From assembly GCA_030038335.1 (NCBI GenBank), contig JASHPC010000084.1, positions 1-11,068 on the forward strand: a stretch of DNA of 11,068 nucleotides. The letters are read 5' to 3'. Below the pieces are notes generated by a model. That model was not told where the DNA came from and made no database searches. It saw only the letters and a list, made by a program, of their open reading frames with translations. The translations under genes were made by a program, and so were the position numbers. Below are positions 1 through 5,053 of the stretch, piece after piece. Each line of letters starts with the position of its first letter. The first letter of the stretch is position 1. This stretch comes from Vulcanimicrobiota bacterium. GTDB taxonomy: Bacteria > Vulcanimicrobiota > Vulcanimicrobiia > Vulcanimicrobiales > Vulcanimicrobiaceae.

Positions 1-644
1 CGAAGCGTCGAGTTGAGGTCAGCCATCGCGAGGAGATCCGCCTGTTGCGGCGTCACCTCGAGCGTTACCGATCGCGGCACGTTGACCGCGGGCTGGCCGT
101 TCGGCGCCGGAGTCTGCGGTGTCTCGGGCTGCACGAGGCCGCCCACCGCGAAGACCGTCACGTCGCGAAGAATCGTCGATGCCGTCGGTTGTCCCGAGCC
201 GATGCGCGGAGGAACCGCGATCACGTCGACTTTGTCGCCGGGCTGCACGAGGCCGGAGACGTCACGCACTTCGTCAACGGGGATGGAAATCGCGCGATAG
301 CCACGCATCAAATGCAACGCTTCGGCTGGCGCTTCGTCCTTGGTCGTGTTCGAAGACGTAATCGTGGCGCCGGCCGGAATCGGGCCAAGCGCGACGTCGC
401 CGGAGATATCCGACGGCGACGAAAGGGCACCGGGATCCACGTCTGTGCTCGGGCGCATAACGACGTCGACCATCGAGCTCGTCAGCGGCGTGTGCGCCGG
501 GATGTCCGCGGTCGCAACGAGCACTGGGCGCGGAGGCACCGAGGCTACGTGCCGGTTCGACGAGAGGTAGTTGAAGGTCAGCAGCCCCGCGCCGGCCGCT
601 AAGACGGCAGCAACGACGAGCAGCATGTTTCGTTTGTTATTCAT
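1..644 (-). CDS. cpaB: Flp pilus assembly protein CpaB (RcpC), 3' end outside window
   Basis: The first 214 residues are visible; the gene continues past the left edge. CpaB/RcpC is a periplasmic, inner-membrane-anchored protein of Tad pili, thought to help the secretin and to contact the cell wall. A short basic N-terminus (MNNKRN) is followed by one hydrophobic segment at about residues 7-27, serving as an uncleaved anchor or signal. Next comes a SAF-type domain at about 38-100, with the typical VLVATADIPAHTPLT opening and a GPIPAGATI turn. The start of the RcpC-like region follows at about 115-214 (YRAISIPVDEV, LVQPGDKVDVIAV), then a proline-rich insertion around 172-190. The ATG directly abuts the TAA stop of the prepilin peptidase gene with no spacer, so the two are probably translationally coupled. 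The family call is firm from the SAF plus LVQPGDKVDV pattern. The C-terminus cannot be judged. Confidence 0.9.
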   Translation of the reverse strand, partial: MNNKRNMLLVVAAVLAAGAGLLTFNYLSSNRHVASVPPRPVLVATADIPAHTPLTSSMVDVVMRPSTDVDPGALSSPSDISGDVALGPIPAGATITSSNTTKDEAPAEALHLMRGYRAISIPVDEVRDVSGLVQPGDKVDVIAVPPRIGSGQPTASTILRDVTVFAVGGLVQPETPQTPAPNGQPAVNVPRSVTLEVTPQQADLLAMADLNSTL

Positions 645-1193
645 TTAGACGATCCTCAGTGCTGGGAAGATAGTGGCTCCCACGACCGCGATAGCGAAGC
701 CGGCGCCGATTGCGACGGCATAGGGAATGCGCGTGCCGCGAGCATCGATCGTGGCGGCGCCGATGGCAAGGCTACGTCCGGCAATCGAGCTTGCGACGCC
801 GATGCGTACCCGAGTGATGACGCCGCCGAGCTCGCCGCGAGCGGCAGAGACGACGATCGCCAAGATTCCGCCGCAGACGGCGGAGTAGAGCGCGACCTCG
901 ACGCAGGCCGGATATCCGGCAAGCGCGCCGACGCCGGCGAGAAGTTTCACGTCGCCGCCGCCCAAGAGGCCCGTCGCGTGAACGAACGTTCCAATGACGA
1001 GTGATATGGCGACGATCGCGCAGGCCATCATCGCCGCGCTCGCACCATCAAAGGCCGCGAGTGCCGGCGCAACGACGAGTAAAGGAAGCGACAGCGCGTT
1101 CGGAACGCGGCGCGACTTCAGGTCCGTGCACGCGGCAATGCCACAAGCAACGATCCCGATAGCGATTGCAGCGGCGTGCGCGGTGAACATCAT
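645..1193 (-). CDS. cpaA: A24-family prepilin peptidase CpaA/TadV
   Basis: This 182-residue, very hydrophobic protein is an aspartic prepilin peptidase of the short Tad type (TadV/CpaA), which lacks the N-terminal methylase domain of PilD. It would cleave the Flp and TadE/G-like prepilins at the cytoplasmic face of the inner membrane. Both catalytic aspartates are visible: D24 in TDLKSRRVPN, matching the family pattern of Asp followed by R-x-PN, and D81 in GGGDVK, the GxGD motif. A late RIPYAVAIGAG segment (about 155-165) is also typical. Several membrane segments cover about 4-22, 34-48, 53-75, 85-117 and 155-178. Two ATG codons are adjacent at the start; the first is used here. The Shine-Dalgarno is weak. 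The gene lies 20 bp after the distal Flp pilin and its stop abuts cpaB, so it belongs to the pilin operon. Confidence 0.93.
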   Translation of the reverse strand: MMFTAHAAAIAIGIVACGIAACTDLKSRRVPNALSLPLLVVAPALAAFDGASAAMMACAIVAISLVIGTFVHATGLLGGGDVKLLAGVGALAGYPACVEVALYSAVCGGILAIVVSAARGELGGVITRVRIGVASSIAGRSLAIGAATIDARGTRIPYAVAIGAGFAIAVVGATIFPALRIV

Positions 1194-1213
1194 ACGAATG
1201 GTTCTCGCAGATC

Positions 1214-1375
1214 CTAGACCTCGGCGGCCTCGTTCGAGTACATCGACGAGACCTTGCCGCCAAAGAGCGTCAAGGACGAGATTGCAGCGAGAGCGATGAG
1301 CAACAGGAGCAAGCCGTACTCGACCAAGGTGGCTCCTCGGTCGTCTTTGAGCAGGCTTCGAAATGCGTTTTTCAT
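1214..1375 (-). CDS. flp: Flp family type IVb pilin (operon-distal copy)
   Basis: A 53-residue Flp-type major pilin. A short basic leader ends in KDDRG, followed by ATLVEY and a hydrophobic helix (GLLLLLIALAAISSL). Cleavage is expected after G14, which puts glutamate at mature position 5 and tyrosine at 6, the hallmark of Flp pilins. The mature subunit would be about 39 residues, within the usual size. It is a paralogue of the pilin just upstream: about 29 of 53 aligned positions match by eye, concentrated in KDD-x-GATLVEYGLLL and the GGKVS near the end. The C-termini diverge (MYSNEAAEV against LFTNTSNDL). The ribosome site is poor (AAG then AAACG before the ATG), and a hairpin sits just upstream, so its expression may differ from the other copy. 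It lies 20 bp before cpaA. Confidence 0.93.
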   Translation of the reverse strand: MKNAFRSLLKDDRGATLVEYGLLLLLIALAAISSLTLFGGKVSSMYSNEAAEV

Positions 1376-1388
1376 CGTTTCTTGGTTA

Positions 1389-1416
1389 CGGGCTACTCGG
1401 GATCCCGGGTAGCCCG
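1389..1416 (-). promoter_or_regulatory. Inverted repeat (RNA hairpin) between the tandem pilin genes
   Basis: Arms cgggctac (1389-1396) and gtagcccg (1409-1416) are perfectly complementary over 8 bp. The interior (1397-1408) contains the self-complementary cgggatcccg, which can extend the stem after one mismatch. There is no T-run after it on the minus strand, so it does not look like a standard intrinsic terminator. It ends 13 nt before the ATG of the distal pilin. It could stabilise the 3' end of the proximal pilin message, attenuate read-through, or limit ribosome access to the distal pilin. The structure is seen; its role is inferred. Confidence 0.6.
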
Positions 1417-1431
1417 CATTCCTTCTCGAGA

Positions 1432-1593
1432 TTAGAGGTCGTTCGAGGTGTTGGTGAACAGCGCCGAGACTTTGCCTCCCAGCGTGCTCATGGCGGTGAC
1501 TGCCGCGAGAGCGACGAGCGCGAGCAACAGGCCATACTCGACCAGCGTCGCACCGCTATCGTCCTTCACGAGGCTCTTGACTGCGGAAAACAT
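1432..1593 (-). CDS. flp: Flp family type IVb pilin (operon-proximal copy)
   Basis: A 53-residue Flp-type pilin with the same layout as its downstream paralogue: short leader, KDDSG, then ATLVEYGLLLALVALAAV. Predicted cleavage by CpaA/TadV after G14 gives a mature subunit of about 39 residues, with Glu at position 5 and Tyr at 6. The C-terminus is STLGGKVSALFTNTSNDL. This copy has a good ribosome site, GAGGAG at 1605-1610 on the minus strand, 11 nt from the ATG. That is clearly better than the distal copy, so it is the likelier main fibre subunit. It lies 49 bp after the Ig-like secreted protein gene and 56 bp before the second pilin. No terminator is visible in the 49-bp gap, so it is probably transcribed from the promoter at 2278-2305, though an internal promoter is not excluded. 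Confidence 0.94.
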   Translation of the reverse strand: MFSAVKSLVKDDSGATLVEYGLLLALVALAAVTAMSTLGGKVSALFTNTSNDL

Positions 1594-1604
1594 GGATTGA
1601 TTTT

Positions 1605-1610
1605 CTCCTC
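1605..1610 (-). promoter_or_regulatory. Shine-Dalgarno of the proximal pilin gene
   Basis: GAGGAG on the minus strand, 11 nt before the ATG at 1593. The spacing is slightly long but the match is strong. It contrasts with the near absence of such a site before the distal pilin. Confidence 0.6.
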
Positions 1611-1642
1611 ACTTAGGTTTTTGTAGGTACGAAGGTTAGCGT

Positions 1643-2248
1643 CTACGGACCGCGGTCGTTATCCACGTCCGTATCCGTGATCGGTGGCCCGCTCGTTGGG
1701 GGTCCGACGATGATGCTTGCAATACCCGGAGTCGTTCCGGGCGTCTCTGCTCGTATCAGTATTTCGGTGCCCTGCACGTAGTCGGGGGCGATCGGGAGGA
1801 TTACCGAGAATGCGCCGTTCGCATCCGCAACCGCGTATATACGATTGAGGAAGACGATCGGTAAATCGACCGAGAGTCGGGCCGATGCCTCGATCTCGAC
1901 CGTCGCTCCGGGCGGAGCGGTCCCGGTAACGTCGATCGCCTCTGCGCCGTCATGCCGGCGAGCGGAGAGCGCGATCGCTCCGGGCGTGGTTTGCGCCGTG
2001 AGTGTCGGCCTCGCGCCGGCGGCAGGAGCGTTTTGCTCCACACCGCCTGCGCCGGCCGATCTCTCCAGAGCCGAGAACCCATTGCCCGGATAGACCGATG
2101 AAACGGCAGCTGCGCCTGCGTACGCACCTACCCAGTCGTGCTGTCCCTGCGACGACGTCGACCCGAGGACGCCGGCCGAAGCCGTACATCCCAAGGTGAT
2201 GATGAGCGACGCTGCTGTCGCAGAAAACGTGAACGCTCGATGCAACAT
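1643..2248 (-). CDS. Secreted or lipid-anchored protein with one Ig-like domain
   Basis: This 201-residue protein has no name I recognise. Residues 1-25 form an export signal: basic start (MLHRAF), hydrophobic core (TAASLIITLG), then C21. The TLGC at 18-21 resembles a lipobox but has weak residues at -3 and -2. Signal peptidase I cleavage after ASA (23-25) is an alternative, so lipidation is uncertain. Residues 26-90 are low-complexity, rich in Ala, Gly and Ser. Residues about 91-182 look like a bacterial Ig-like/Big-type beta-sandwich: IDVTGTAPPGATVEIEA, ADANGAFSVILPI, then TEILIRAETPG. The tail (183-201) is proline-rich, then acidic. An AAGGAGA ribosome site lies just before the ATG and a good sigma-70-like promoter is further upstream. 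As first gene of the pilin operon it may be a pilus-associated envelope or adhesin-like protein; that role is inferred from position only. Confidence 0.75.
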   Translation of the reverse strand: MLHRAFTFSATAASLIITLGCTASAGVLGSTSSQGQHDWVGAYAGAAAVSSVYPGNGFSALERSAGAGGVEQNAPAAGARPTLTAQTTPGAIALSARRHDGAEAIDVTGTAPPGATVEIEASARLSVDLPIVFLNRIYAVADANGAFSVILPIAPDYVQGTEILIRAETPGTTPGIASIIVGPPTSGPPITDTDVDNDRGP

Positions 2249-2277
2249 GCCGTTCTCCTTTCCGTGAACGTGGGTCG

Positions 2278-2305
2278 ATCATAATCGAGGTTCGGCGCTG
2301 TGCAA
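2278..2305 (-). promoter_or_regulatory. Sigma-70-like promoter of the leftward pilin operon
   Basis: On the minus strand, TTGCAC (2305-2300) and TATGAT (2283-2278) are separated by 16 bp. They match the -35 and -10 consensus at 4 and 5 of 6 positions. Transcription would begin near 2271, giving a leader of about 23 nt that contains the AAGGAGA ribosome site of the Ig-like protein gene. It should drive the Ig-like gene, both tandem pilins, cpaA and cpaB. Confidence 0.6.
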
Positions 2306-2314
2306 ACGCTGTGC
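2296..2314. repeat. Tandem direct repeat overlapping the -35 of the leftward promoter
   Basis: CGCTGTGC occurs at 2296-2303 and again at 2307-2314, 11 bp apart, so both copies lie on the same face of the helix. They overlap and extend upstream of the -35 hexamer of the leftward promoter, a usual place for a response-regulator activator or a repressor. A second word, GCAAACGC, occurs at 2302-2309 and 2333-2340, 31 bp apart (about three helical turns). No specific regulator can be named. Confidence 0.5.
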
Positions 2315-2334
2315 GCACAACCTTTACATAAAGC

Positions 2335-2347
2335 AAACGCCGCGTTT
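2335..2347. promoter_or_regulatory. 13-bp palindrome in the divergent control region
   Basis: AAACGC (2335-2340), one central C, then GCGTTT (2342-2347) form a perfect inverted repeat, suited to a dimeric regulator. The flanking CATAAA (2327-2332) and TTTATG (2345-2350) form a second, overlapping inverted repeat. The site lies between the leftward promoter and the candidate rightward promoter, so one protein bound here could affect both operons. Regulatory use is inferred. Confidence 0.4.
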
Positions 2348-2369
2348 ATGCCCTAAGTGTGGGGGGTCG

Positions 2370-2378
2370 TGGCATAAT
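2370..2378 (+). promoter_or_regulatory. Candidate extended -10 promoter for the secretin operon
   Basis: TGG followed by CATAAT (2373-2378) fits the extended -10 form TGn-TATAAT with one mismatch in the hexamer. I see no convincing -35 at 16-18 bp upstream, which is tolerated by extended -10 promoters. Initiation would fall near 2385, giving a leader of roughly 28 nt with the secretin Shine-Dalgarno at its end. Confidence 0.4.
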
Positions 2379-2389
2379 GACTTCCGATG

Positions 2390-2402
2390 CCGTGGCCCAC
2401 GG
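2390..2402 (+). promoter_or_regulatory. 13-bp palindrome next to the secretin ribosome site
   Basis: CCGTGG (2390-2395), a central C, then CCACGG (2397-2402) form a perfect inverted repeat. It would lie just downstream of the predicted start of transcription and directly abuts the Shine-Dalgarno AAGGAG (2403-2408). It could be a DNA operator or, in RNA, a small hairpin that limits ribosome access. Either role is inferred. Confidence 0.4.
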
Positions 2403-2408
2403 AAGGAG
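2403..2408 (+). promoter_or_regulatory. Shine-Dalgarno fixing the secretin start
   Basis: AAGGAG lies 4 nt before the ATG at 2413 and immediately before a clean signal peptide. This is why the start is placed at 2413 rather than at an in-frame GTG 54 nt upstream (2359). Confidence 0.65.
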
Positions 2409-2412
2409 CTAC

Positions 2413-3840
2413 ATGACAATGGTACACGCTCGCGCAACGTGCGCAGCACTCGTGATGACACTCGCGTTCGCGCTATCTGGCGCGGCGGCGAGTGCGCATC
2501 CCGACGTGATCTCTCTCAAGAGCGGTCACTCGACGATCCTCCCCGTCCCGGGGCTCACGCGCGTTGCGGTTGGCGACGGCCACATTGCAGGCGTCGTGCC
2601 GATCGGAACCAGCCAACTCATCATCAACGGTAAGGATCCGGGAACGACGTCGCTCTTCGTGTGGACCGCTTCCGGTCGACGTACCTTTATAGTGAGCGTC
2701 ACGAACGAAGTCTTCGATGACTTCGCGCAGATGCTCCAATCAGCGCTGGCTAATCCCGCACTCGTCGTGCGCAGCTACGGTGTTAACGTCATCGTGAGCG
2801 GTACGGTCGACAACATGGCGCAGTGGGTGAACCAGAACAACATCGTACAGGCGTTCTCGACGATCGCGAAGGACGAAAAATATCACATCGTCGACGTCGT
2901 CGGGATCACGCACTCGATGGACACGCTTCAAGACGAGTTCCGTAACTCGACGACGGCGCACGACCTCGAAATGGAGCCCGATGGTAAGGGCAACATCATC
3001 GTGAGCGGCTACGTTCGCGATCAAGTAGAGGAAGAGCAAGTCATCAACCGAGCCAAGGTCCTTGCAGGAACGTATCTTGCAGCGGACGGCAAGGTCATCG
3101 ACCGGCTCGCCGTCGCGCACGTGAGCCAGATCGACGTCAAAGTCTACGTGCTCGAGATCGACAAGTCAGGCCTCGGCGACCTCGGTCTGCAGCTACAGTC
3201 CGGCGTTCCCGATCCGAACAATCCGAACTCGATCCAACTCGAGCAGCCGTCGTTCCCAATCTTCGAGGGCGGCGCATCGGGCGCGCTCGGAAAGGCGCTC
3301 AACATCGCGCCCTTCTTTAGAACCGTGCGTCTTGCGCCGACGATCAACCTCGTACTGCAGAGCGGGCACGGCCGGCTTCTCTCGTCTCCGAATCTCGTGA
3401 CGACGCCGGGTAACCTCGCGACGTTCCTCGTTGGCGGGCAGATCCCGTACATCTACTCGACGGGCATCGGTCAGACGTCGGTCGACTGGAAGAACTACGG
3501 CGTTCAACTGAACGTGACGCCGACTCTTCTGCCGAACGGCAGCATCGAGTGCAACATCACACCCGACATTTCGAACCTCGATTACAGTAACGAAGTCCAG
3601 CTCAACGGTTTCTACATCCCGGCTCTCAAGGAGAGCAAACTGTCGACGGACATCATTACGGCACCGGGACAGTCGATCATCATGGGCGGCCTCCTCGATC
3701 GCGTGAGCCAGCGTACGATCAGCAAGATTCCGCTCCTGTCCTCGATACCGATTCTCGGCAAGCTCTTCCAATCGACGAACTACCAAAACTCCGAGACCGA
3801 CGTGGTCTTCATCCTGACGCCGGAGATCGTCTCGCAGTAA
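2413..3840 (+). CDS. cpaC: Tad pilus outer-membrane secretin CpaC/RcpA
   Basis: This 475-residue protein is the secretin channel through which the Flp pilus crosses the outer membrane. A Sec signal peptide covers residues 1-28 (hydrophobic core ALVMTLAFALSG, cleavage after ASA). A pilus N-terminal domain spans about 31-97 (ISLKSGHSTILPVPGLTRV, then LIINGKDPGTTSLFVW). Two BON-like stretches follow at about 118-150 (VNVIVSGTVDN) and 190-220 (GNIIVSGYVRDQVEEEQVI). The secretin core runs from about 235 to 475: LSSPNLVTTPGNLATFLVGGQIP at 323-345, VQLNVTPTLLPNG at 364-376, and the closing IPLLSSIPILGKLFQS at 439-454, a secretin hallmark. Length is normal for the family. It heads the rightward operon, and its TAA overlaps the ATG of the next gene. 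The family is certain; whether to call it cpaC or rcpA is a matter of convention. Confidence 0.95.
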   Translation: MTMVHARATCAALVMTLAFALSGAAASAHPDVISLKSGHSTILPVPGLTRVAVGDGHIAGVVPIGTSQLIINGKDPGTTSLFVWTASGRRTFIVSVTNEVFDDFAQMLQSALANPALVVRSYGVNVIVSGTVDNMAQWVNQNNIVQAFSTIAKDEKYHIVDVVGITHSMDTLQDEFRNSTTAHDLEMEPDGKGNIIVSGYVRDQVEEEQVINRAKVLAGTYLAADGKVIDRLAVAHVSQIDVKVYVLEIDKSGLGDLGLQLQSGVPDPNNPNSIQLEQPSFPIFEGGASGALGKALNIAPFFRTVRLAPTINLVLQSGHGRLLSSPNLVTTPGNLATFLVGGQIPYIYSTGIGQTSVDWKNYGVQLNVTPTLLPNGSIECNITPDISNLDYSNEVQLNGFYIPALKESKLSTDIITAPGQSIIMGGLLDRVSQRTISKIPLLSSIPILGKLFQSTNYQNSETDVVFILTPEIVSQ

Positions 3841-4028
3841 TGCGCGCTTTACAGTCGCTGCTGAAAGACGATCGCGGCACCGCTCTGGCGGAGTACGCTC
3901 TGGTCTTGGCCCTCATCGCGCTGGGTTCGATGATGGCCATGGCCGGCGTCGCTCTGGCGTGTAGTACGACATGGACAAATTCGAGCAACGCATTACAAAC
4001 CTACGTCAACGGGACGCCGCCGCCGTGA
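3840..4028 (+). CDS. flp: Third Flp-type pilin, in the secretin operon
   Basis: A 62-residue Flp-like prepilin. The leader MRALQSLLKDDRG resembles those of the two minus-strand pilins and is followed by TALAEYALVLALIAL. Cleavage after G13 would put Glu at mature position 5 and Tyr at 6. It departs from the other two after the helix: a MAMAGVALA stretch, a single cysteine (C41), a polar TTWTNSSNALQTYVNG, and a triple-proline C-terminus. This suggests a minor or specialised pilin rather than the main fibre subunit. Its ATG overlaps the secretin stop (TAATG), and its TGA overlaps the next start (GTGA). Expression is therefore tied to the secretin and the minor pilins, not to the major-pilin operon. 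Family membership is clear; the specialised role is inferred. Confidence 0.88.
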   Translation: MRALQSLLKDDRGTALAEYALVLALIALGSMMAMAGVALACSTTWTNSSNALQTYVNGTPPP

Positions 4029-5053
4029 GGCGCGGCCGTCTCGGCACGATCGGGGCCGCGCTTGCGGAAACCGCGGTCGTCATGAGCTTCGTGCTCCTCG
4101 TCATTTTCGGCGCGATGCAAATCGCGCTCGTCGGCTTTTTCCAGACGCAGCTCGACGGAGCGACGTTCATGTACTCGCACGCGTCCGCGCTGGGATCGTC
4201 GAACTATGCCGACATCGACGCTTCGCTCGGACCGATCTTCCCGAGCGTGCCGATGACGTCGTGGAGCTCCTCGAACGTCATCGACGCGAGCCCGCTTTCG
4301 ACGGATACTGCGACGATGCCGAACTTCACGCAGTGGGGCGCGCTGACGCAGCGATTCGGCGGCGCGTCGATTCTCCGTTCGCAACTCGTTCAGACGAAGG
4401 GCACGATGACGGTCAAGGGCCTTTCGGTGCTCGGCAACTCTATCGCGCTCTCGGCCGGTAACGTTGAAGGCCAAGAGATGGTGGGAAACCACGACGATGA
4501 CGCGCAGGGCGCCGGGTACAACTCCACGACCGTCTACGGCACGCTGGTGAATCCGCTCACGCAAGACGATCAGAACGTTCCCCCCTATTATCTGACGTTC
4601 GCGTACATGAGTTATTGCACCGCGACGCAGTTCTCGAGCAACGGAACGACGTGCACGAGCTGGAGCACGAGCGCGGGATTGCGCTCGCTCGGCCTCGCTG
4701 AGTTCCTCAAGGACGACCAAACCGGTAACGCGGGCAACTACGACACGAGCGCCGACGGCATCGGTACGAACGGTACGTTCCAAGACATGGCCTGTCACCA
4801 GCGCATTTACTCCGACCTCGCCGCGGCGTTTCCGGTAACGATGCCGACCCCATCGCCGATTCCAGGAAGCAACTACGACGAGACGTCGAGCGGGCCGGCA
4901 ACGGTTGCCGCGTGGAACGGCGCCTCGTTCCAAATGGTCTACTCGTGGGACGTGCAGGGAACGCACGGGGAAAACCCGGGCAGCAAGACGTTTGCCAACG
5001 GCTTTCCAATGGATCCGGGATTCGGTTGCAGTTCGGGAGGACCGGGAGCATGA
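4025..5053 (+). CDS. Large TadE-like minor pilin
   Basis: This 342-residue protein has a TadE-like prepilin N-terminus: basic MRRGRLGTIGAA, then LAETAVVMSFVLLVIFGAM and a second short hydrophobic stretch to about residue 39. E15 is the likely Glu-5-like residue, implying CpaA/TadV cleavage near G10-A11. The remaining 300 residues form a long exported domain rich in Ser, Thr, Asn and Gly, with four cysteines (C198, C210, C257, C335) that could pair as disulfides, and a proline-rich turn at 273-280. TadE proteins are usually shorter, so the body is unusually large; I recognise no domain in it. The start is the GTG at 4025, overlapping the pilin stop as GTGA. An ATG at 3971 is in frame but would run 58 bp inside the pilin gene. 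It probably acts as a pseudopilin at the pilus base or tip. Confidence 0.8.
   Translation: MRRGRLGTIGAALAETAVVMSFVLLVIFGAMQIALVGFFQTQLDGATFMYSHASALGSSNYADIDASLGPIFPSVPMTSWSSSNVIDASPLSTDTATMPNFTQWGALTQRFGGASILRSQLVQTKGTMTVKGLSVLGNSIALSAGNVEGQEMVGNHDDDAQGAGYNSTTVYGTLVNPLTQDDQNVPPYYLTFAYMSYCTATQFSSNGTTCTSWSTSAGLRSLGLAEFLKDDQTGNAGNYDTSADGIGTNGTFQDMACHQRIYSDLAAAFPVTMPTPSPIPGSNYDETSSGPATVAAWNGASFQMVYSWDVQGTHGENPGSKTFANGFPMDPGFGCSSGGPGA

Noticed and set aside
45..602. 185-residue plus-strand open frame over cpaB
   Set aside because: Arg/His-rich shadow of the recognisable CpaB on the minus strand, with no ribosome site or domain.
1389..1416. Hairpin between the pilins as a full intrinsic terminator
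   Set aside because: No T-run follows on the minus strand, and functional operon genes (second pilin, cpaA, cpaB) continue downstream with no clear new promoter.
2359..2412. In-frame upstream GTG start (2359) for the secretin
   Set aside because: It would add 18 residues before a clean signal peptide and overrun the palindrome and the AAGGAG ribosome site that clearly serves the ATG at 2413.
3971..4024. Upstream ATG start (3971) for the large TadE-like protein
   Set aside because: It overlaps the third pilin by 58 bp and precedes the prepilin leader with unrelated residues; the GTG at 4025 gives the 4-bp overlap seen at neighbouring junctions.
4001..4966. 321-residue open frame antisense to the TadE-like gene
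   Set aside because: Arg/Val/Glu-rich composition typical of antisense frames in GC-rich DNA; the plus-strand prepilin and its overlaps explain the region.
4912..5049. N-terminal extension of the TadG-like protein from 4912
   Set aside because: The extension lies within the preceding gene in another frame and is arginine-rich shadow sequence; the RGQ-type leader begins just after the ATG at 5050.
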